A DNA stretch of 64,000 bases, from the NCBI RefSeq assembly GCF_042466665.1, contig NZ_CP162102.1, positions 6,696,001 to 6,760,000 of the forward strand. The letters run 5' to 3'. The translations under genes and the position numbers were made by a program. Shown here piece by piece: positions 48,742 to 57,222 of this stretch (positions are counted from its first letter, which is position 1; each line of letters starts with the position of its first letter). The notes under the pieces were generated by a model, which was not told the DNA's origin, did not search any database, and saw only the letters and a program-made list of their open reading frames with translations. This DNA is from Peterkaempfera podocarpi. Its GTDB lineage: Bacteria > Actinomycetota > Actinomycetes > Streptomycetales > Streptomycetaceae.

Positions 48742-49230
48742 ATGACCCTCTCCCTCGCCGATGTCGACGCCCTCGCCGAGAGCGCCCACCGCGGCCAGGT
48801 CGACCGGATCGGCGAGCCCTATGTGGGGCATGTGCGGGCCGTCGCCCATGGAGTCCGGCCGTTCGGCACCGGCCTGGCGATGGCCGGGCTGCTCCACGAC
48901 ACCCTGGAGGACACCGGTCTCACCGCGGCCGACCTGCACTCCGCCGGAGTGCCCGCCACCGTGGTCGCCCTGGTGGAGCGGCTCACCCACCGGCCCGATG
49001 TGCCCTATGAGGAGATGGTGCGCCAGGTCGCCGCCGACTACGCCGCCACCCTGGTCAAGATCGCCGACAATGCCCACAACTCCCTGGTGGAGCGCGCCAT
49101 GAAGCTCCCGGAGGAGCGGCGCGCCCAGCTGGCGGCCAAGTACGCCGGGGCCCGGGAGATCCTGTGGGCGGCGGTCCCCCGCGCCGATGTGGAGGCCGTC
49201 GTCCGCCGGGTCAACCCGTCGCTGCTCTGA
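48742..49230 (+). CDS. HD-domain phosphohydrolase
   Basis: The 162-residue single-domain HD protein has the phosphohydrolase motif AGLLHDTLEDTGLTAADL (residue ~48-60) and a later Asp in LVKIADNAHNSL. It resembles the hydrolase domain of RelA/SpoT-like enzymes and small alarmone hydrolases, so (p)ppGpp or another nucleotide is a plausible substrate (inference). ATG 48742 has an AGGAG element 6 nt upstream. Confidence 0.85.
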   Translation: MTLSLADVDALAESAHRGQVDRIGEPYVGHVRAVAHGVRPFGTGLAMAGLLHDTLEDTGLTAADLHSAGVPATVVALVERLTHRPDVPYEEMVRQVAADYAATLVKIADNAHNSLVERAMKLPEERRAQLAAKYAGAREILWAAVPRADVEAVVRRVNPSLL

Positions 49231-49312
49231 CGTCGCGGCCGGTGAACGGTAGTGGGACCGGTGCCGTGTGCCCCATGATGCCCAGTAGTTCGGGCGACGA
49301 TCTGGAGGGACC

Positions 49313-50995
49313 ATGACGGCAACCAAGGGCGCGGACGCCTTCCGGGAGGCACGCGACTTCCTGCTGGCCCACCGGGAGGACTGGGCGACCGCGCAGCGGG
49401 ACTTCCGCTGGCCGCGGCCGGAGACGTTCAACTGGGCGCTGGACTGGTTCGATGTGATCGCCCGCGGCAATGACCGCACCGCGCTGTGGATCGCCGAGGA
49501 GGACGGCTCCGAACAGCGGTTCTCCTTCGCCGAGATGTCCGAGCGCTCCGACCGGGTGGCCAACTGGCTGGCGGGCCAGGGGGTGCGGCCCGGCGACCGG
49601 ATCATCCTGATGCTGGGCAACCAGGTGGAGCTGTGGGAGACCCTGCTGGCCGCCATGAAGCTGCGCGCGGTCGTCATCCCCGCCACCACCCTGCTGGGCC
49701 CGGCCGACCTGCGCGACCGGGTGGACCGCGGCGGCGGCCGGGTGGTGGTGGCCCGCGCCGCCGACACCGCCAAGTTCGCCGCCGTGGCGGGCGACTACAC
49801 CCGGATCGCGGTCGGCGGCCCCGCCGAGGGCTGGCTGCCGTACGAGCAGGCGTACGACGCGCCCGCCGGGTTCACCCCCACCGGGCCCACCGCCGCCGAC
49901 GACACCCTGCTGCTCTACTTCACCTCCGGGACCACCGCCCGCCCGAAGCTGGTGGAGCACACCCATGTCTCCTACCCGGTGGGCCATCTGTCCACGATGT
50001 ACTGGATCGGTCTGCGGCCGGGGGATGTGCACCTCAATATCTCCTCACCGGGCTGGGCCAAGCACGCCTGGAGCAATGTCTTCGCGCCGTGGAACGCCGA
50101 GGCCACCGTCTTCATCCACAACTACACCCGCTTCGACGCCGATCGGCTGATGGCCGAGATGGAGCGCTGCGGCGTCACCAGCTTCTGCGCCCCGCCGACC
50201 GTGTGGCGGATGCTCATCCAGGCGGATCTGGGCCGCCTGGCGACCCCGCCGCAGACCGCGGTGGCGGCCGGGGAGCCGCTCAACCCGGAGGTCATCGAGC
50301 ACGTCCGGCGGACCTGGGGGGTCACCATCCGGGACGGCTTCGGCCAGACCGAGACCTCCGTGCAGATCGCCAACAGCCCCGGCCAGCCGTTGAAGCCGGG
50401 CTCCATGGGCCGTCCGGTGCCCGGCTTCGCCATCGCGCTGCTGGACCCGGTCACCGGTGAGCCCGGCAACGACGGCGAGATCTGCCTGGACCTCACCGGG
50501 GAGCGCCCGGTGGGCCTGATGACCGGCTACTCCGGCGACCCGGAGCTCACCGCCGAGGCGATGGCCGGCGGTTACTACCGCACCGGTGACATCGGCTCCC
50601 GCGACGCCGACGGATACATCACCTACATCGGCCGTGCGGACGACGTCTTCAAGGCCTCCGACTACAAGATCTCCCCCTTTGAGCTGGAGAGCGCCCTGCT
50701 GGAGCACGAGGCCGTCGCCGAGGCCGCCGTGGTCCCGGCCCCGGACGCGCTGCGCCTTGCGGTGCCCAAGGCCTATGTGACACTGGCCGCCGGCTGGGAG
50801 CCCGGTCCGGAGACCGCCAAGGCGATCTTTGCGCACTCGCGGGAGGTGCTGGCCCCGTACAAGAGGGTGCGGCGGCTGGAGTTCGCCGAGCTCCCCAAGA
50901 CCATCTCCGGCAAGATCCGCCGTATCGAGCTGCGCAGCCGCGAGGAGCAGGGCCTGGCCACCGGCGCCGAGTACCGCGAGGAGGACTTCCGATGA
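49313..50995 (+). CDS. AMP-binding acyl-CoA synthetase (medium-chain type)
   Basis: The 560-residue ANL-superfamily enzyme has an ATP-binding P-loop LLLYFTSGTTARPKL (near residue 200), the adenylate motif DGFGQTETS, YRTGDIGSRDADGYITYIGRADDVFK and the catalytic Lys in LPKTISGKIRRIEL. The pattern matches acetyl/medium-chain acyl-CoA synthetases (ACSM-like). It overlaps the next synthetase by ATGA, so both are made together. Confidence 0.92.
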   Translation: MTATKGADAFREARDFLLAHREDWATAQRDFRWPRPETFNWALDWFDVIARGNDRTALWIAEEDGSEQRFSFAEMSERSDRVANWLAGQGVRPGDRIILMLGNQVELWETLLAAMKLRAVVIPATTLLGPADLRDRVDRGGGRVVVARAADTAKFAAVAGDYTRIAVGGPAEGWLPYEQAYDAPAGFTPTGPTAADDTLLLYFTSGTTARPKLVEHTHVSYPVGHLSTMYWIGLRPGDVHLNISSPGWAKHAWSNVFAPWNAEATVFIHNYTRFDADRLMAEMERCGVTSFCAPPTVWRMLIQADLGRLATPPQTAVAAGEPLNPEVIEHVRRTWGVTIRDGFGQTETSVQIANSPGQPLKPGSMGRPVPGFAIALLDPVTGEPGNDGEICLDLTGERPVGLMTGYSGDPELTAEAMAGGYYRTGDIGSRDADGYITYIGRADDVFKASDYKISPFELESALLEHEAVAEAAVVPAPDALRLAVPKAYVTLAAGWEPGPETAKAIFAHSREVLAPYKRVRRLEFAELPKTISGKIRRIELRSREEQGLATGAEYREEDFR

Positions 50996-52617
50996 CCGGC
51001 CGTCAACTCTCCTACAGCAGCGGTACCTCGGACCTGCCGCTGCTCGGCGACACCATCGGCGTCAACCTGGCCCGTACGGTGGCCGCCCACCCCGGCCGCG
51101 AGGCGCTGGTGGATGTGCCCTCGGGTCGCCGCTGGACCTATGCGGAGTTCGACCGGGCCGTGGCGGAGGTGGCCCTGGGCCTGCTGGCGCTGGGGGTCGC
51201 CAAGGGCGAACGGGTGGGCATCTGGGCGGTCAACTGCCCGGAGTGGGTGCTGGTCCAGTACGCCACCGCCCGTATCGGCGCCGTGCTGGTGAACATCAAC
51301 CCGGCCTACCGGGTCCATGAACTGGAGTATGTGCTCAACCAGTCCGGTATCGGCGTGCTGGTGTCCCAGACCGAGTACCGCACCAGTGCGTACCGCGCCA
51401 TGGTGGAGGAGGTCCGGCCGCGCTGCCCCGGTCTGCGGCAGGCCGTCTGGATCGCCGACCCCTCCTGGCAGGCGCTGCTGGAGGCGGGAGCCGGGATGGA
51501 CCCGGCCGCGCTCACCGCCCGGGAGGCCCAGCTCTCCTGCGACGACCCCATCAACATCCAGTACACCTCGGGCACCACCGGCTTCCCCAAGGGCGCCACC
51601 CTCTCGCACCACAACATCCTCAACAACGGCTACTTCGTGGGCGAGCTGGTGGGCTACACCGAGCAGGACCGGGTCTGCCTGCCCGTCCCCTTCTACCACT
51701 GCTTCGGCATGGTCATGGGCAATCTCGGTGCCACCAGCCACGGGGCCTGCATAGTGATCCCGGCGCCCACCTTCGACCCCGCCGCCACCCTGCGCGCGGT
51801 CGCGGCGGAACGGGTGACCTCCCTCTACGGGGTGCCCACCATGTTCATCGCCGAACTCGGGCTGCCGGACTTCGCCTCCTACGACCTCTCCACGCTCCGT
51901 ACGGGCATCATGGCCGGCTCGCCCTGCCCGGTGGAGGTGATGAAGCGGGTGGCCTCCGACATGCACATGGGTGAGGTCTCCATCTGCTACGGGATGACCG
52001 AGACCTCACCGGTCTCCACCCAGACCCGCCGCGAGGACGACCTGGAGCACCGCACCGCCACCGTGGGCCGGGTGATGCCGCACACCGAGGTGAAGGTGGT
52101 GGACCCGGTCACCGGCGCCACCGTGCCGCGCGGCGAGCCGGGCGAGCTGTGCACCCGGGGCTACTCGGTGATGCTGGGCTACTGGGACGAGCCGGAGCGC
52201 ACCGCGGAGGCGGTGGACCCGGCCCGCTGGATGCATACCGGGGACCTGGCGGTGATGCGCGAGGACGGCTATCTCACCATCGTGGGGCGGATCAAGGACA
52301 TGGTGATCCGCGGCGGGGAGAACGTGTACCCGAGAGAGATCGAGGAGTTTCTGCACACCCACCCCGGGATCGCGGACGTCCAGGTGGTGGGGGTGCCCGA
52401 CGAGCGGTACGGCGAGGAGGTCTGCGCCTTCGTGGTGCTGCGCGACCCCGCCGGGACGCTGAGCGCCCAGGAGGTCGCCGACTTCTGCCGGGACAGGCTG
52501 GCCCACTACAAGGTGCCGCGCTATGTCCGGGTGGTGGAGTCCTTCCCGATGACGGTCAGCGGCAAGGTGCGCAAGGTGGAGCTGCGCGAGCAGGCGGCGC
52601 AGGAGCTCGGCCTGTGA
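50992..52617 (+). CDS. AMP-binding fatty acyl-CoA synthetase
   Basis: The 541-residue enzyme has INIQYTSGTTGFPKGATLSHHN, the adenylate motif ICYGMTETSPVS, WMHTGDLAVMREDGYLTIVGRIKDMVIRGGENVYP and the catalytic FPMTVSGKVRKVEL. It is a long- or medium-chain fatty-acid/short-chain CoA ligase typical of actinobacterial catabolism. The ATG lies inside the previous stop codon. Two different acyl-CoA ligases as one coupled unit suggest uptake or degradation of a mixed acid pool, but no beta-oxidation gene is adjacent. Confidence 0.94.
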   Translation: MTGRQLSYSSGTSDLPLLGDTIGVNLARTVAAHPGREALVDVPSGRRWTYAEFDRAVAEVALGLLALGVAKGERVGIWAVNCPEWVLVQYATARIGAVLVNINPAYRVHELEYVLNQSGIGVLVSQTEYRTSAYRAMVEEVRPRCPGLRQAVWIADPSWQALLEAGAGMDPAALTAREAQLSCDDPINIQYTSGTTGFPKGATLSHHNILNNGYFVGELVGYTEQDRVCLPVPFYHCFGMVMGNLGATSHGACIVIPAPTFDPAATLRAVAAERVTSLYGVPTMFIAELGLPDFASYDLSTLRTGIMAGSPCPVEVMKRVASDMHMGEVSICYGMTETSPVSTQTRREDDLEHRTATVGRVMPHTEVKVVDPVTGATVPRGEPGELCTRGYSVMLGYWDEPERTAEAVDPARWMHTGDLAVMREDGYLTIVGRIKDMVIRGGENVYPREIEEFLHTHPGIADVQVVGVPDERYGEEVCAFVVLRDPAGTLSAQEVADFCRDRLAHYKVPRYVRVVESFPMTVSGKVRKVELREQAAQELGL

Positions 52618-52623
52618 CAGGGT

Positions 52624-52653
52624 GCGGGAGGCAGTCCTGCGGCTGCCTCCCGC
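52624..52653. terminator. Bidirectional terminator
   Basis: GCGGGAGGCAG (52624-52634) pairs perfectly with CTGCCTCCCGC (52643-52653), loop 8 nt, between convergent genes. Confidence 0.75.
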
Positions 52654-52663
52654 GCCGTTGCCC

Positions 52664-53179
52664 TCAGTGGCGGATGTCCACGACCAGGCGGCTGGGCGAG
52701 CTCAGGCGCTGGACCGTCCAGGTGGACTTCTTGTCCAGCGCGACCCCGAAGGTGACATACCCCTCGAAGTCGCCGATCTTGGCGAAGCCCTTGACCCGGG
52801 TCAGATGCAGCCTGACCAGGCGGGGGCCCTTGTAGACCGGATCGCCGGCGGTGTTGTGCGCCACCGCCGGGGTCAGTGCGATCTGCAGGAAGGCCTTGCC
52901 CGCCAGCGGGACGTGCTCCCCGGAGCCGTCGTAGAGCAGCCGGGTGACCTGCTTCACCGTGGCGTCGGGCAGTTTGCCGTTGACGTCGATGACGATGCGG
53001 TCGTAGGAGGGGTGGCCGGCCAGGCGGGCGTTGACCACCTGGGCCGAGGTGGTCCGCGGTGCGGCGGGCGCGGATGCGGGCGCGGGGGCGGCGAGCGCGC
53101 CGCCCGCCGTGAGGAGGAGGCCGGCGGCGGCGAGGGCCGTCGCTCGGACTGCGGTCGCTCGGGGCGTCGGAACGGGCAT
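52664..53179 (-). CDS. Secreted AMIN-like domain protein
   Basis: The 171-residue protein has a signal peptide (ALAAAGLLLTAGGALAAPAPA) and an AMIN-like beta domain (VVNARLAGHPSYDRIVIDVNGKLPDATVKQV, ending RLSSPSRLVVDIRH). Such domains target peptidoglycan or the envelope; no enzymatic domain is attached. Its promoter region is shared with the XRE-cupin gene and contains twin palindromes. Confidence 0.82.
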   Translation of the reverse strand: MPVPTPRATAVRATALAAAGLLLTAGGALAAPAPASAPAAPRTTSAQVVNARLAGHPSYDRIVIDVNGKLPDATVKQVTRLLYDGSGEHVPLAGKAFLQIALTPAVAHNTAGDPVYKGPRLVRLHLTRVKGFAKIGDFEGYVTFGVALDKKSTWTVQRLSSPSRLVVDIRH

Positions 53180-53270
53180 GATGTCCCCCCTGTCGGGGTG
53201 GAATTGGGGACAAAGCTGTCTTATCGCGTAGGACGTGTGTTCGCCACTCGTGGTTGCGACCGAACGGGTT

Positions 53271-53303
53271 TGCCTCTGAGGCACAAGGTTTGCCTCTGAG
53301 GCA
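53271..53303. promoter_or_regulatory. Twin palindromic operators, 20-bp spacing
   Basis: TGCCTCTGAGGCA occurs twice (53271-53283, 53291-53303) in direct repeat of GGTTTGCCTCTGAGGCA, start to start exactly 20 bp. Each unit is a perfect 6+1+6 palindrome. They lie 22-54 bp upstream of the XRE-cupin start, so that regulator is the natural candidate ligand. Confidence 0.75.
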
Positions 53304-53324
53304 GGACCGCTGTGCACTGTAACC

Positions 53325-53960
53325 ATGAGCGAGAGCATCGGGACCGAGCCCGGCGCGGGTCAGGAGGTCGAAGGCCTCGGCGCCCGCCTGCGGGAGCAGC
53401 GCCACCGCAGCGGCCTCACCCTGGAGGCGGCCGCCGCCCGGGTCGGCCTCTCCCCGGCGCACCTCTCCCGGTTGGAGACCGAACGCCGCCAGCCCTCGCT
53501 CCCCGTGCTGCTGGGCCTCTCCCGAGCATACGCGACCACCGTCGCCGAACTGCTGGGGGAGGAGCCGCCGCTGCGTGACGCGGTGGTGCGCGGCGGCCGG
53601 ATGGAGTCCGGCCGCGCCGGCGGCTGGAGCTACCGCCGGGCCGGTGCCCCGGGGCGTGCCATGCAGGCCCTGCGGGTGCACATCCCGCCCGCCGTCCAGG
53701 ACGCGGTGGTGCGCATCCACCCGGGCGAGGAGTGGCTCTATGTCACCGGCGGACGGCTGCGCCTGACCCTCGGCAGCACCGTCCAGCTGCTGGAACCCGG
53801 GGACGCGGCGCACTTTGACTCGCTCACCCCGCACCAGCTGGCCGCCGCCTCCGAGGACGGTGCCGAGCTGCTCTTCGTCCACACCCTGCTGCAGAGCCCG
53901 CTGGGCGAGCTCTGCATCGGTCCCCACACCACCAGAGAGGAATCCCACCATGGCCGCTGA
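53325..53960 (+). CDS. XRE-family regulator with cupin domain
   Basis: An N-terminal Cro/CI helix-turn-helix (LGARLREQRHRSGLTLEAAAARVGLSPAHLSRLETERRQPSLPVLLGLSRAYATTVAELL) is joined to a C-terminal cupin sensor (RIHPGEEWLYVTGGRLRLTLGSTVQLLEPGDAAHFDSLTPHQLAA). Length 211 residues. Actinobacterial relatives often pair with small membrane proteins, as here. The DUF6126 gene begins inside its last codons. Confidence 0.92.
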   Translation: MSESIGTEPGAGQEVEGLGARLREQRHRSGLTLEAAAARVGLSPAHLSRLETERRQPSLPVLLGLSRAYATTVAELLGEEPPLRDAVVRGGRMESGRAGGWSYRRAGAPGRAMQALRVHIPPAVQDAVVRIHPGEEWLYVTGGRLRLTLGSTVQLLEPGDAAHFDSLTPHQLAAASEDGAELLFVHTLLQSPLGELCIGPHTTREESHHGR

Positions 53961-54102
53961 CGCCGCCTCGACTCCCCGGGTGACCGAGGACGCCGGCAAG
54001 CCCACCGGGAACCGGGTCTACCTCCGGGTCTTCATCTACATCGCCGCGGTGCACCTCTTCGCCGGGCTGCTCTTTCTGATGTTCGCCATCGGCGCCCGCT
54101 GA
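53950..54102 (+). CDS. DUF6126 small membrane protein (50 aa)
   Basis: An AGAGAGGAA ribosome site precedes ATG 53950, which overlaps the XRE gene end by 11 bp. The protein has a hydrophilic N-terminus and one C-terminal helix (VFIYIAAVHLFAGLLFLMFAIGAR). It is a typical partner of XRE-cupin genes in Streptomyces, with unknown function. Confidence 0.8.
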   Translation: MAADAASTPRVTEDAGKPTGNRVYLRVFIYIAAVHLFAGLLFLMFAIGAR

Positions 54103-54147
54103 CCGGCCCGCCGACCGGCCAGCTGACCGGTCCGCCGACCGGCCCGC
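54100..54147. repeat. 12-bp tandem repeat
   Basis: Four imperfect copies of (C/T)GACCGGCCCGC follow one another, and the first includes the DUF6126 stop codon. The CGG/CCG-rich units can also fold, so the array may double as a terminator. Confidence 0.65.
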
Positions 54148-54320
54148 CGGACGCGCCCGGAGGGGTGCCGAAAGGTGTCGATCCGGGCGCCCCGGGGAGG
54201 CGACGGCACGCCGGGTCCGGCGGATGATCTTTCCCTGGGCCCGGGTCCGGAGCAGACTGGCAGGCCGGACGGGAGGGGGCAGGCCTCCCGCAGGCATTCA
54301 GACCGCGAGAGAAGGTGCCC

Positions 54321-55409
54321 ATGGCACAGCAGGTCCGAGGTGTGGTCGCCCGTGGGAAGGGCGAGCCGGTCTCCCTGGAGACGATCCTGGTCCCGGACCC
54401 GGGGCCGGGTGAGGCGGTGGTCAAGGTGCAGGCCTGCGGGGTCTGCCACACCGATCTGCACTACCGCGAGGGCGGCATCAACGACGACTTCCCCTTCCTG
54501 CTCGGCCATGAGGCGGCGGGCGTCGTGGAGTCGGTGGGGGAGGGGGTGGCCGAGGTCGCCCCCGGCGACTTCGTCATCCTCAACTGGCGTGCGGTGTGCG
54601 GCCGCTGCCGTGCCTGCCGGCGCGGCCGGCCCTGGTACTGCTTCGACACCAGCAACGCCACCCAGCGGATGACGCTGGAGGACGGCACGGAGCTCACCCC
54701 CGCGCTGGGCATCGGAGCCTTCGCCGAGAAGACCCTGGTGGCGGCCGGGCAGTGCACCAAGGTCGACCCCGCCGTCTCCCCCGCGGTCGCGGGACTGCTC
54801 GGCTGCGGCGTGATGGCCGGACTGGGCGCGGCGATCAACACCGGCGGTGTCGGCCGCGGCGACAGCGTGGCCGTGATCGGCTGCGGCGGTGTCGGCGGAG
54901 CGGCCCTGATGGGCTCCCGGCTGGCCGGCGCGGGGCGCATCATCGCCGTGGATGTGGACGACCGCAAACTGGAGACCGCCCGCCGGCTGGGCGCCACCCA
55001 CACCATCAACTCCCGTGCGGCCGACCCGGTCGAGGCGATCCGCGCGCTCACCGAGGGCAATGGCGCCGATGTGGTGATCGACGCGGTAGGCCGCCCCGAG
55101 ACCTACCGGCAGGCCTTCTATGCCCGCGATCTGGCGGGCACGGTGGTGCTGGTCGGCGTACCCACCCCCGAGATGCAGCTGGAACTGCCGCTGCTGGACG
55201 TCTTCGGCCGCGGCGGGGCGCTCAAGTCCTCCTGGTACGGGGACTGCCTGCCGTCCCGTGACTTTCCGATGCTGATCGACCTCCACCTCCAGGGCCGCCT
55301 GGACCTGGCGGCCTTCGTCAGCGAGACCATCGCCCTCGACGACGTCGAGGCCGCCTTCGCCCGGATGCAGAGCGGCGATGTGCTGCGCTCGGTGGTGGAG
55401 TTCGGATGA
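54321..55409 (+). CDS. S-(hydroxymethyl)mycothiol dehydrogenase
   Basis: A zinc alcohol dehydrogenase of 362 residues that oxidises the formaldehyde-mycothiol adduct with NAD+. Zinc ligands are visible in QACGVCHTDLH and GHEAAG, the structural-zinc cluster in CGRCRACRRGRPWYC, and the NAD fold in GCGGVGGAALMGSRLAG. ATG 54321 is preferred over GTG 54315 because GAAGG lies 5 nt before it. It is coupled (ATGA) to the metallo-hydrolase, the standard formaldehyde detoxification pair. Confidence 0.93.
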   Translation: MAQQVRGVVARGKGEPVSLETILVPDPGPGEAVVKVQACGVCHTDLHYREGGINDDFPFLLGHEAAGVVESVGEGVAEVAPGDFVILNWRAVCGRCRACRRGRPWYCFDTSNATQRMTLEDGTELTPALGIGAFAEKTLVAAGQCTKVDPAVSPAVAGLLGCGVMAGLGAAINTGGVGRGDSVAVIGCGGVGGAALMGSRLAGAGRIIAVDVDDRKLETARRLGATHTINSRAADPVEAIRALTEGNGADVVIDAVGRPETYRQAFYARDLAGTVVLVGVPTPEMQLELPLLDVFGRGGALKSSWYGDCLPSRDFPMLIDLHLQGRLDLAAFVSETIALDDVEAAFARMQSGDVLRSVVEFG

Positions 55410-56035
55410 CCGCCGGGATCGACCACCTCACCACCTCCGGCACCTTCTCGCTGGACGGCGGCACCTGGGAGGTGGACAACAACGTCTGGATCGTCGGCGA
55501 CGGCACCGAGGCGCTGGTGATCGACGCCGCGCACGACGCCGACGCCATCGAGCGGGCGCTGGCCGGCCGGCGGCTGAGCGCCATCGTCTGCACCCACGCC
55601 CACAACGACCACATCGACGCCGCTCCGGCGCTCGCCGCCCGCACCGGTGCCCCGGTCCTGCTGCACCCCGACGACCTGCCGCTGTGGCGGCAGACCCACC
55701 CGGACCGGGCCCCGGACGGCGAACTGGCCGACGGCCAGGAGCTGACGGTCGCCGGGACCCGGCTGACCGTGCTGCACACCCCCGGCCACGCCCCGGGCGC
55801 GGTCTGCCTCTACGCCCCCGAGCTCTCCGCCGTCTTCACCGGGGACACCCTCTTCGCGGGCGGGCCGGGAGCCACCGGCCGGTCCTTCTCCCACTTCCCG
55901 ACGATCATCGACTCCATTCGGGAACGGTTGCTGACCCTGCCGCCGCAGACGGTCGTGCACACCGGCCACGGCGACTCCACCACCATCGGTGCCGAGCGCC
56001 CGCACCTCCAGGAGTGGCTGGACCGCGGCCACTGA
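55406..56035 (+). CDS. MBL-fold metallo-hydrolase (mycothiol pathway)
   Basis: The 209-residue metallo-beta-lactamase-fold enzyme has the metal motif CTHAHNDHID (~residue 62), the His in LHTPGHAPG, the Asp in FTGDTLFAGG and a final His in VVHTGHGDST. In this context it probably hydrolyses S-formylmycothiol, the thioester made by the preceding dehydrogenase (family knowledge plus operon evidence). A strong terminator follows. Confidence 0.93.
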   Translation: MTAGIDHLTTSGTFSLDGGTWEVDNNVWIVGDGTEALVIDAAHDADAIERALAGRRLSAIVCTHAHNDHIDAAPALAARTGAPVLLHPDDLPLWRQTHPDRAPDGELADGQELTVAGTRLTVLHTPGHAPGAVCLYAPELSAVFTGDTLFAGGPGATGRSFSHFPTIIDSIRERLLTLPPQTVVHTGHGDSTTIGAERPHLQEWLDRGH

Positions 56036-56038
56036 CCG

Positions 56039-56089
56039 CCGGCGGGCCCGTCCGGGACCTCCTCCGAGGTCCCGGACCGGGCCCGCCGG
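56039..56089 (+). terminator. Strong terminator after formaldehyde operon
   Basis: A 23-bp stem with one bulged C (56039-56061 with 56066-56089) and a 4-nt CTCC loop directly follows the stop codon. Confidence 0.85.
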
Positions 56090-56104
56090 TGCGGCTGAGG
56101 GCTC

Positions 56105-56359
56105 ATGCCCCCGGGCGAAGCGGTGTTCGTCCCGGCCGCGGGCGCGCGGCGGGAGGGCGACGGCCGGCTGCTCTCGCTGGTCTCCGATCGGTCCGGCGGC
56201 TCGGCCCGGCTGCGGGTGCTGGACGCCGCGGACCTCGCCGTGCCGGCGGAGGTGGAGCTGCCGCGACGGGTGCCGGCGGGCTTCCACGGCAGCTGGATCC
56301 CGGAGTCCGTATCGCGCCGAGACGGCACTGACGCTTCATCAGAACTGCTGTCCGGCTGA
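56105..56359 (+). pseudogene. Carotenoid oxygenase remnant (C-terminal fragment)
   Basis: The 84-residue ORF matches only the C-terminus of carotenoid cleavage oxygenases: GEAVFVPAAGARREGDGRLL, then LRVLDAADLAVPAEVELPRR and the terminal PAGFHGSWIP with the iron-ligand His. About 400 N-terminal residues are missing and there is no ribosome site for ATG 56105. The last ~15 residues (SRRDGTDASSELLSG) are unrelated. It is probably a deletion remnant. Confidence 0.7.
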
Positions 56360-56382
56360 CCTCTTGCCCCGAGGTCAGCCGG
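56352..56382 (+). terminator. Terminator with T-rich tail
   Basis: CCGGCTGACCTC (56352-56363) pairs perfectly with GAGGTCAGCCGG (56371-56382), 7-nt loop, followed by TTTGGTTTGATT, an unusually clear U tract for this genome. Confidence 0.85.
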
Positions 56383-56393
56383 TTTGGTTTGAT

Positions 56394-56413
56394 TCTTGGG
56401 AGCGCTCCCAAGA
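56394..56413. promoter_or_regulatory. LacI-family operator
   Basis: TCTTGGGAGCGCTCCCAAGA is a perfect 20-bp palindrome with the LacI-family core GGGAGCGCTCCC. It lies 32-52 bp upstream of the GNAT start, a position that blocks transcription. Confidence 0.85.
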
Positions 56414-56445
56414 GGACTGCCGACGGACCGCAAAGGACTCCAGTC

Positions 56446-57096
56446 ATGCCCGACCAGCTCTCGCCCGGCTCCTCCGCACAGCCGCCGGTGATCCGCGGCT
56501 ATCTGCCGAGCGACCGGGAGGCCGTCTATGAGGTCTGCCTGCGCACCGCGGCCGCCGGCGGCGACGCCACCGGCCTCTACCGCGACCCCGACCTGATGGG
56601 CGACAACTTCGCCGGGCCCTATCTGCATCTCGAACCGGAAATGGCCTTTGTGCTGGACGACGGCGGTCGGGCGGTCGGCTATGTGCTCGGCACCTCCGAC
56701 ACCGCCGCCTTCGCCGCCGCCTTCCGCCGGTCCTGGCTGCCCCGGGTCGCCGACCGGCATCCCGCGCCGGCCGGCGAGCCCCAGGGCCCGGACGAGGGCA
56801 TGGCGGCGCTGCTGCACAACCCCGAGCGGATGATCATTCCTGCGCTGGCCGACTATCCGGCCCATCTGCACATCGATCTGCTGCCGGCCTACCAGCGCTC
56901 CGGCCACGGCCGCGCCCTGCTGCTGACCTTCCTCGGCGCCGCCCGGAGGGCCGGTGCCAAGCAGGTGCACCTGGGCATGCTCACCGAGAACACTGCGGCC
57001 CGGGCCTTCTACGACCGGCTGGACTTCCATGTGATCGATGTGCCGGACGCCGGTCCGCTCACCTACCTCGGCCGCTCCACCGAGACGGAGGACTGA
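56446..57096 (+). CDS. GNAT N-acetyltransferase
   Basis: The 216-residue protein starts at ATG 56446 (AAAGGA 8 nt upstream). It has the GNAT fold with acetyl-CoA motif LPAYQRSGHGRALLLTFLGAARRAGAKQVHLGMLTENTAARAFYDRLDFH and an N-terminal IRGYLPSDREAVYEVCLRTAAAG. The long N-terminal part with GLYRDPDLMGDNFAGPYLHLEPEMAFVLD resembles the acetyltransferase-like domain attached to O-GlcNAcases. With its LacI operator this points to amino-sugar or glycoside metabolism (inference). Confidence 0.88.
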   Translation: MPDQLSPGSSAQPPVIRGYLPSDREAVYEVCLRTAAAGGDATGLYRDPDLMGDNFAGPYLHLEPEMAFVLDDGGRAVGYVLGTSDTAAFAAAFRRSWLPRVADRHPAPAGEPQGPDEGMAALLHNPERMIIPALADYPAHLHIDLLPAYQRSGHGRALLLTFLGAARRAGAKQVHLGMLTENTAARAFYDRLDFHVIDVPDAGPLTYLGRSTETED

Positions 57097-57222
57097 CCCG
57101 TCAGCCCCGCCCCGGCGGGACCGCCGGCCGGGATGTCGCAGCCGTCCTTGAAGCCATGGCCGGTCAGGCCGGCCTCCGCAGCGGCGTGTGGGCGCAGGCT
57201 CCCCACCGCAACCGGCATCGTG

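Noticed and set aside
57120..57215. Fragment of a sarcosine-oxidase-like flavoprotein on the minus strand (GLTGHGFKDG)
   Set aside because: Only about ten residues resemble the family C-terminus, too little to call a remnant.
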